Below, in pieces: positions 55,437 to 64,000 of a stretch of DNA of 64,000 nt. The stretch comes from Ancylostoma caninum (taxonomy: Eukaryota > Nematoda > Chromadorea > Rhabditida > Ancylostomatidae). The stretch lies in NCBI GenBank assembly GCA_037903475.1, contig JBAJFG010000314.1, positions 1,178,001-1,242,000 on the forward strand, written 5' to 3'. Numbering within the stretch: the stretch's first letter is position 1; every line of letters starts with the position of its first letter. The translations under genes and the position numbers were made by a program. Below the pieces are notes generated by a model. It searched no databases, had not been told where the DNA came from, and was given only the letters and a program-made list of their open reading frames with translations.

Positions 55437-56849
55437 AATGAATCATTTGATTCGAACTGCTACGGGGAACTGCTCTCAGTAACGGTGGTGAACCAGTAGT
55501 CACAGAATCAACTCAAAACTAGATTTTTATTGGCTGTCGAACATTAGCTCAGCGAGCGAAACCATAATAGCTATTCACTGCCCAAGAACAATTTATATCC
55601 ACTGACCATATGAGACGAAGTAACGCGCGAGCGAAATAAGAAAATGTGAAGCAACAACTCAGACCGGCGTACACCCACCAAGACGAGCAAGAAGTTAAAT
55701 AGAAACAGGCAAGTTGGAAACAACTATGCGAAGGAAAAGACATGACAAACGGAAATGTGAGGAAATACATGAGTTCGTTACTGATCATATATTTCAAACA
55801 AATCTGCTTTATAGCTATAAAGAAATGAAACAACACTGAAATAGATAATAAAATGCCAAGTATGAACATTTCCATCTGATGAGGGCGAGTTCCATGTCAT
55901 GTTAGTCACTTGCGCCACGAATCCGGTCGAAAAAGCGTCTGATGGCCGCACAGTTCGAGGTCTTTGCCGATGCGCTACCAAATCATCGCTCGCTCAGTAA
56001 ACATCGAGTAGAAACTGGTCGGTCAGCGAGGACTTCATAGCCTATCACCGCTAATCCGTAGCGATCGCACAACAGCTGAAATTAGACGTTTCAATCTTTC
56101 GACTGATTATATGGAACAGCTGATATCGTTACTAAGTGATAAATCTTAACTGGATGCAAGATGAACGGACAAAGCTTGAAAGATGGTTGACTTTCTATCA
56201 TCACAACACCTGATGCTTAAGCACTAAGGGTTTGCAAAGGAGAAAGCGAGTAGCTGATCACGTGCAACTATATAGCTGGTATTGAACTACGATTATACAC
56301 CGCATATAGATGTTCTACAATGTTCCATATCAAACTTCGAACGTTTTGAGTGGTTCATACACATTGACTCGTACTCATACCACCACCGAAACAACAGAAA
56401 CACCGCACCATCCGAAAGGTACTAAGAATGTGTGATCGAAAGTCGTTCGCCCAAAAAAATTAGAGAAGGAAACGGATGCTATTTACTCAACAATATTGCA
56501 TTCAAATCAACTAGGATTTTTCGGGCAGTGACAGTCCTGACAAAAATTTAAACAGGAGAATGAATCTATGAGAGATTGGTTTGCCCATAACTGTACACCC
56601 AGTACGAACAGCAAACAACACGGTACTGCTGTTACAACATAACACGTTCGAACAGACGAATGAATACCTAACAACAAAAGTGCAAACCAGAAGGGGATCC
56701 TGTGTAAGAACTAGACCCTACATTTAATTAACCACATGCTAATGCAGTGCTAATGGAGTATGTAGTATGCAATGCTAATGCATACTACGTCAACTACATG
56801 CTTAATAGGTGAAGTAACTATGCGTACCGTTAGATGGCCATCCATGAGC
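55437..56849 (-). other. smg-2 to nsun-2 intercistronic region (probable smg-2 3' UTR)
   Basis: About 1.4 kb without a convincing frame. The only canonical minus-strand AATAAA that I found is at 55526-55531, so the smg-2 3' UTR may be about 1.3 kb long. Confidence 0.5.
55526..55531 (-). terminator. AATAAA between smg-2 and nsun-2
   Basis: Minus-strand AATAAA. It lies 97 bp upstream of the nsun-2 splice acceptor, matching the usual roughly 100-bp polyadenylation-to-acceptor distance of C. elegans operons. Confidence 0.5.
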
Positions 56850-59800
56850 TCAAGGTCCTTGCGAGAGCAGCAAATTGGCCATATCGTTTTCGATGTCCTG
56901 ACTGAATGCGATATGTCGGTAGTCATCTTGCTGGGAAACTGCCGTCACCGGACGTTGTGACTGCATCGACACCGATGCCACGTTCTGCGATTGCGATTGC
57001 GTCCATCCAGACATGGAGACATCTCCATATGCATCAACTCCAATAAGTGGATCTTGGGATGCCTAAATGGAAGAAAACAGGTTGCAGGACTGCAATCAAT
57101 CACATCGTGGGATAGAAATATTCGGAATATTCTTCCCTAAGTAGTGGTAATAGACTTACCTGTGAGGCATACATGCCTCCATAATCATTCTGCGACTGAC
57201 CCATCCGTACAGGTCCTGCTGCCATTGACTGAGGTGTAGGAGGCCAAGCAGGTACATTACGACGGCCAGAAGGAAATCCTAACAGAAAAGTTCAATGAAA
57301 AAGGTGAAACATTACCGAAGGGCGTGGAGAAAACTAACGTTGCTGCGGTGGTTGTTGGGGAAATGGTGGAGGAGGAAACATTTGCAGCATGTGCAGCGGA
57401 ACAGGAAGATTAGCAGCATGACGCAGGGAATGAGCGGAAATAGCAGAGTGAGGATCCATCGCTGGAGCTTCCCTAGCATAACCACCACGATACTCCCGTA
57501 GCGTGTACGTAGCTCGTTGTATTCCATATCGATCGGTCTATAGACAGTTATGGAAATTTTTTTCCTATTGAAGTTAACGGGAATGCAATGTCGTGCTTAC
57601 CGGATAAGCCGGATTTGCTCGTTGTGGTTTCGGTTTCGGTAACGTGATTTGAACCGATTTGAGGTTGTTAATAGGTCCCTCAACAATCACATTCTTTTGA
57701 TTGAATGTAGTCAGAAGATCATTCCATAAAGGTTGTCGTGCCAAAACCTGGAGTTGACCCGATTTAAAATGGAATTCAAACCCGTAACCCATTAAGAGAA
57801 CAAAACATTACCTTCGCGTTGCCGATGATAATCAAGCCATACTTTGCTCTTGTCAGAGCCACATTCAGACGACGAGGATCATTTAGGAAACCTATCCCAG
57901 AGTGGTCGTTGGATCTCACGCAAGTCACAATAATCAAATCTTTCTCGCGACCCTGAATAATGAACAGTTACACAGTGATGTAGTTTTTAACAGAGATATT
58001 GCTACAGACCTGGAAGGCGTCCACGTTAGCTATTTCCATATTCTCGTAAAGTTTACTATTGAGGGTGCCTTGAGTGTGCATATACTGCACTATATAGGAA
58101 CGCTGACCCTCATACGGCGTTATTATACCGATTTGCTCAGGTCGCATGCCTCCTCTGGAAGTAATATCTCAAAAATGATAAACGGCAAACTGAATAGCAT
58201 TCAGCAAACCTTATCAATTTACTAGCCAGCTTCTCGACATTTGCTGCTTCAGTCCTATTGAGGAAGGAAGTGCCGCTAGCACTCATTTCTTCTTGACCAT
58301 AGCATGACCAAAATATCATCGGACGTCCGGGAACCGGCCATTCCCAGTCCACACCACGAAGTTGACGTTCAGCTGAAAACGAAATTATGAGGAATCAAGA
58401 AAATCCGTGAGAATGTTTTGTGACTATGAAAGCGTGCATTGATGATGCACATACTTTGTGTAACTCCGTTCTGGAGACTGCCTTCATAAAATACGTTGCT
58501 TGGAAAGGCTGACAGCTCCGGATGCATACGATATTGTACCTTAACGAACAAGATTTTAGCGCCTTGTTCCAATGTTGATAATTGTTATCCACTGATAGAA
58601 TCATGGAAGCATGTTGATGTATCATATACGAGCAGTCTTTTTTCGTCTGCAGCGCAATGCTTCTGTGCGCAAACTAGCTTGCGCTAGTGATAAATGATCA
58701 GATATGTCGATGTGTGTCAGATGCCAACAAGGGAATCAAAAATTGACTGCAGTGATCGTAGCTATACATCATCATCCAGAAGTAGAAAAGAAGAAACCTG
58801 AAGACGGATTGGGCGATTTCCAAGTAGAACTAAGCGCTCGAACAGGGATTGAGACAGTCCTGCCTTGGAAGCCTAATAACACAAGATTAATCAAAATATA
58901 AAGCAAAGAAAAAAGAAAAAGCAAAACTTTCGAGATGTCTATAGATGCTAAGCAGCTTACTTTTTTACATAGAATAACTGGTCCCAGTTGACAATGATCA
59001 CCGACAAGAATCAGCTGACGTACACCGCGCACAATCGAAACGAGAACCTCTGGTTCCGTAGCTTGAGTGGACTCGTCAACCAATACGCATCTGATTTAAA
59101 CGGAATCAAAATAAAAGTTCTTCACAAGAAATGAAGTGAAGACTCATACTTGATTTTAATTCTAGATAATCGTGCATCAGCAGCAGAGGAACATGTGCAA
59201 CAAATAACGTCCGCAGCTGCTAGTAATTTGTGTTCACTCATTTTCTTCAAGTTGATGTAACGCTCTTGATCCGCAGCAGATAACTCTCCTATTTCTTCCT
59301 GGAGTGAAAATAATAAAAAATGACTTCAAGACAAATACGGATAGGTTGATTGCAAGCTCGCTATCCAGTACCTTAAGTTGTTGTAATTTCTGTAGCTCGG
59401 CGGATTCCTTGAGAGCCTTTAACTGAGCGTGTAAAGCTAAGAATTCGACATTTGTGTCCAGAGCTTCCCTCGATTTTGCATAAAGTCGCACAACCTGTAG
59501 GAGAAACAAATATATCCAGAATGCAGAACCCATGGAGTAATCAAGGTGCACCTTTAGTCCAGTACGATGAATCTTCTCTGCAAGCTGATCTACAGCAATG
59601 TTGGAAGGAGAACACACCAATACCTGACCCTGGGTTTGTTGCACAAGGTGATAAACAATAGTAGCAGAGGTAACCGTCTGGAATATATGAAATATAAAAA
59701 CTAAATAAAAAATTAGCAGCAGCACCCACGGAAATTTTCGTGTCTGGGATTTTGATCGTTTTGGACACTTAGAAATGGTGCCAACAATTCGGCACCATCG

Positions 59801-62800
59801 AAGCTATCAACGTTCGCAAGAAATGAGAGGCTACACGTATTTCAACATTTCAACATGAATGATTTGTGGCACGCAATGAATGGGTATTGTTGTTTACAAT
59901 CTCCCTCATCCGTTATAATAAGCTTGCTTTCATTCCCATCTCCCTCCAAATCGCAACTCGGCCATCTGCAAACGGGCTGAAACAGTGCCAACGAAAACAG
60001 CCTTTCTCGCAGAATTTCTCAAAGTTGATCACTGCGTAAGTATTCACTATAGGGCTAAACCTAGAAATTCAGTAAGAGAAAAATTTCCGTGGGTGCTGCC
60101 TTTAACAGTATTCGTGGTGTACAGATGCTCTCACGCACAACTATTTCTTTTCAAAAAAAAAATTGCCTTATTGTCAAAATGCGATCAGTTGGTGCGACAA
60201 CAAACCTTTCCAGTCCCTGGAGGTCCCTGGATAAGACTCAATGGTCTCATAAGCACAGTCTTCACAGCATGCATTTGACTGTGATTCAATTCAGGAAGCC
60301 CAGGCGCAGATAATCGTTTCGGTTGTTGTACCTAATAAAATGAAGCAGTGAATGTTGGAAATAAGGACAACTCTAGCAGAAGAACTAACCTTGAAAAGGA
60401 TCTCGTCAATGTCATGACCCATCAGTTTGTGAAAGATATATTGCGAAACACAATGCGGATCTTTTTCAAGTGTGTTTAACGCCTGGTACATTCTGTCGAA
60501 CGATGTCGAGTTCCAAACGGCCTGTAAATCATGACAGATTTAGTGGAAATTCCGTACTTCACCGTTAAGCAGGAAGCGACATTACCTCACACGTAAAGTT
60601 TATGCGCGGATCCGTAGGCATTTTCTCCGAGGAAGCAGCACGCATTTCAATTCCAATCTCGTCACTGTGATCTGAAAGTATAAGAGCTTTCCTTCACCCG
60701 ACTAATAAAATAAAATAAATTTCTATCAGAAATGAAAGAAGAGAAATATGCACATGCAGATCAATAAGATACCAATAACAGGAATCATCTTTGCAGGACA
60801 GAACGTTTTGAAAAAAAAATGGACTTGCTGTAACGTAAAACAAATAGTATGAAAAAGTGTTTCCGAACGTAAAATAGATTACGAAATGAGAAATCAAAAC
60901 ATACTGTCAGGTATCTTGAAAACTTGTCCCAGGCATGACCATTCTCTCTCAATTGTTTGACTGTGTTTCAACCGCAATTCATCCCCAATCATTAATTTCA
61001 TACCTGAAACATGGACAAATGAAAAAAAAAACAAAATAAATCCTGATTGATTAAGAGGCTCCTTTCCCAGAGTGAGAGAATATAATACATTGAAACCCTT
61101 ACCTCACAGAGGAAGATGTGCTTTAAAGGAAAACAAAAATTAGGAAAAATAACAGCAATGGAGGACAATTTCGGTCAAACGTTGGTGAATTTAATTTCCA
61201 TTTTATTCGAGCAATGCCGAAGCTTCGCCAGTCTAAACTAATGCACTAAAATCGGATCAGATTTGCCTTTACTGGATTGCGGGTTACGAGGCAATGGTTG
61301 GCTATGCCGAGCTTACGGGTGCGGGTTCTGACGCCGCATCTCTCGATTGAAACTGCAAGCAAACGATTCAGAAAAGATTCACCATTAGAAGAGATGGTGA
61401 AAATTTACTCGCTTAAAATTTAAAAGACAAGTGACACTGATGTCAGCTACGATCGTGAAGACATACCAGGTAAATTTAGAATAAATTGAACTTAAACTAC
61501 GACAAATGGTTTTCAATAGATACTTAGATCTACGATATCAAAATGTTGTAAAGGACCAGAAGTATATGCTTCTTTAAAGTTTGCATTATTCGTGGAGGCA
61601 AGAATCACTTTGCGCTTGAACATTTAACAGATCTTTTTTGTATGTAAGATTAAGACAGTGAAATTTAGATAACAGCTACAGTAAGCCCGAAAATGTTGTT
61701 TTGAAGATGTGTTTCGCACATCTTGCATATATTTACTTTCAATAAACGATAACTGTGGACGTACTTCCTTCCATGAACTTGGGAAGATGGAAGAACGCCA
61801 AATGTTTTTTGTTCAGTCCTTGATCCCAACGAACGTGGCCAACACTTTGAGTTTGGGATTCTTTTGTCTTTCTGTCAAACTCGGCTTCCTCCCGAACAAG
61901 TGGTGCAAATATTCGCCGGTAGTGGAACGCATCTTCATACCTGAAATAAAGATGAACCTCTCTAGAGAAAGATAGAAAGATACCTGGCTGATAACACCAC
62001 CTATTATTCTAACAGCAAGTGGAAGGAAACAAACAGGTTCGTCTTTGTTAGCTTCTAATATTGAAAAAAAAAACATGGAAGTTCAAAAAAAAAAGCATGA
62101 AATGACTGTTTCTGAAGTTCAACAACCACTTCATCTAAGTATGGATACAATCGATACCTAAGAAGAACACTTTCTGGCTCCGTATCAACACCTGGTCGGT
62201 CAAGGTCTTCCACGGTTGCCTTCGGATGTTCTTTCCACAGGTCCTCGAGACGGCTAGCTTGGGCAGCTCTGAATTGGTTTAAAACATACTTACTCGCAGT
62301 CGATTCATTAATGATCTGAAATGCTTACGTAATATGTCTTGCTCTTAGCTGAGCCTGCTCTGATGGAACATTAACAATCCATGACAGAAGCTGAAAATCG
62401 AGATAGTTTCAACACGAGCTTGTAAATGAGCAATAGAGAAGAGGAGAATTTCGACCACAGTTGTATGCTCCAGAGCATTGGCGGACATGGGAGGGATTGT
62501 GGGGAGAGAGAGAGAGAGAAAAAAAAGTACTGCATTCGTAAGAAAAAAAACCCTGGGCAGATGGATCCTCGAAAATAAATTTAAAAAAAATAAATGAAAC
62601 AATTGCCTACAATTTACAATAAAAAGAGAATGAATTCGAGAATGGGGCTCTTCCTTCCACAAAGGTCGCTACTGCTACATACTGACGAGCAAAAAGCACC
62701 ATTGCAGAATAGAAAAAAGCACGCCCATTTCGAAAAAAATTTATGGTTAAGACGATTTGAAGCGAACCTGTCTTTCATTTATCAAAGGTTTCCATTCTTC

Positions 62801-64000
62801 TCCCTGCCAATTGGGATCTTTTTGTGACGCAATCTGTGCACAGGGATGTCGACAGAGAATCACCTTAAATTTTATGAATTAGAAATTAAAAATATATCTA
62901 CAGTCCAATCAAGGGCGACTGTACAGGATCCTGCCCAACAGCATGACCACCTAGCACTAGTAGTCGGTACGGATACCCTACAGCTATTGCGTTAGGATAC
63001 CTTCCCATCGAGTTTTTCAGTTAATTCGAGACCAGTTCCTCATGAACCGGGGGTAAAATCTGATTCATCATTGAGCATTTTTAGACACAGATTTGCTTAT
63101 GGCAAAGCAAAATCTTCTTAGAACAGTGTGAGGACTAAAATGGTTGTTACCATAATTCAAAGTGGGGAATTTTCTCGAATTATGATGTAGTACCACACAA
63201 AGTTGTGACGCAAAGACATTCCAACATATCTGGCTTCCTGCTCTGTCAAAGGCCTACCGATCAAGCGAGCTCAGCAGCAATTTAATCATTCTCTCATTGG
63301 ATGCAACATGCCAAAAACCAAAATGTAGCACACCCTTCATCTGCGTTAAAGATAACTAGAGATAAGGGACCATCCTGACACAGAGAAAACTGTGGAGAAC
63401 GAAAATGCGTTGTGTGAATCGGTACGGTCCACCCTGATTAATCATATCTGAGTAAATGGAAAGTGTTTTACTACTTCTGAGAATTCATTGCCTAAGAGAA
63501 AAAAAAATGGCCGCTCGCTATGGTGCAATTGGCTCACTCAAGCCCTCTCTTCGCTCATCAGGATCGGCTTAATTTCCTTTTCTTTTCTTTTTTTTTGTGC
63601 TTTCACTAGGTCTCGGCAGAATGTAAGTTTAATTACGACGAATTGACGTAGGGGCGGGAAGTCACTCGAACACCTACCACAAGAGAGTCAGCCTTTGCTG
63701 GTATGAAGCCTAGCATGAACACGTTTCGAGAAGCGCATTGATAACACTCCAGTTGCGTCTCTCCGAGAGGTGATTCACGGTGGAGACAAACCTGTACAAA
63801 CCTCGAAGAAGTCAGATGTAACTGAATGACTGATGAACACTTAAATAAACATCTGGAAATCTCCTACCTCTTTGTGCTGAGATCGCACTAGGTGAGTAAT
63901 CAAATGCGAGCCTGAAGTGCTTCCTTTACCGTTACAAAACCATCGATTGCAAACGGTGCACATAGCTACGCAGCTTGACTCGTAGATTCCACAATAACTG
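56850..64000 (-). CDS. smg-2: UPF1/SMG-2 RNA helicase, 5' end beyond the window, 23 exons seen
   Basis: Superfamily-1 helicase central to nonsense-mediated mRNA decay. Exons in order: 63868-64000 (continues), 63678-63791, 62768-62863, 62329-62390, 62158-62268, 61765-61940, 60905-61003, 60586-60671, 60390-60521, 60206-60331, 59552-59677, 59372-59494, 59150-59298, 58961-59090, 58798-58872, 58455-58539, 58210-58372, 58010-58154, 57812-57952, 57601-57747, 57339-57537, 57160-57278, 56850-57062; phases agree, about 982 residues present. Domains: the Cys/His UPF2-binding region ([20 protein letters not shown] and the later [13 protein letters not shown]), Walker A GPPGTGK-T split across an intron, DEST Walker B ([12 protein letters not shown]), [31 protein letters not shown], and [11 protein letters not shown]. 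The tail is Gln/Ser/Pro-rich with nine SQ sites, the preferred SMG-1 kinase targets. The first ~100-120 residues are missing on the right. Confidence 0.97.

Noticed and set aside
62079..62157. smg-2 exon 5 extended past ...VLLR into YRLYPYLDE
   Set aside because: The next exon gives [15 protein letters not shown], the conserved UPF1 continuation, from the donor GTATCG.

Overview
The window is nuclear DNA of a nematode, most likely a clade V strongylid such as a hookworm. The reasons are short GT-AG introns with pyrimidine-TTTCAG or TTTTAG acceptors, splice acceptors placed 0-17 nt before start codons (the signature of spliced-leader trans-splicing), RTE-type and CR1-like LINE remains, many TA-flanked Tc1/mariner-type elements, and five genes that, as I remember it, all sit close together on the left of C. 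elegans chromosome I (grh-1, an NME6-like nucleoside diphosphate kinase gene, herc-1, nsun-2, smg-2). The species cannot be fixed from the sequence alone.

Layout. Positions 1-19,400 hold no host gene that I can support. They contain a repeat landscape: mariner transposase remnants, two TA-flanked elements almost side by side (3420-4508, 4515-5452), a 49-50 bp minisatellite (7085-7710), a decayed RTE-type LINE (about 7860-11290), a long-armed palindromic MITE (11596-12058), a roughly 402-bp pure (TG)n tract next to a second diverged minisatellite block (15269-15845), and a CR1-like LINE fragment. Positions 19,400-27,756 (+) hold grh-1 with a GC-rich upstream region. A four-exon NME6-like gene (28,349-29,696, minus strand) converges on grh-1 tail to tail. 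Positions 29,700-35,937 are again repeats, including a 160-bp hAT-type MITE with a perfect 8-bp target duplication.

From 35,938 to the right edge, three genes run head to tail on the minus strand. In transcription order they are smg-2 (UPF1 RNA helicase, 5' end beyond the window), nsun-2 (tRNA m5C methyltransferase) and herc-1 (RCC1-HECT ubiquitin ligase). I rebuilt 23, 16 and 23 exons respectively by matching splice phases. nsun-2 and herc-1 begin right at a splice acceptor, and an AATAAA lies 97 bp before the nsun-2 acceptor, so a trans-spliced polycistronic unit is plausible. The last intron but one of herc-1 is 5.7 kb and contains an unexplained opposite-strand coding candidate at 41,255-42,003.

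Functionally this is a set of conserved housekeeping and developmental genes: epidermal transcription control (grh-1), nucleotide metabolism (NME6-like), nonsense-mediated decay (smg-2), tRNA methylation (nsun-2) and ubiquitination (herc-1). I found no CRISPR array, rRNA, convincing tRNA or prokaryotic-type system. All family assignments rest on motif recognition by eye; no database search was possible.
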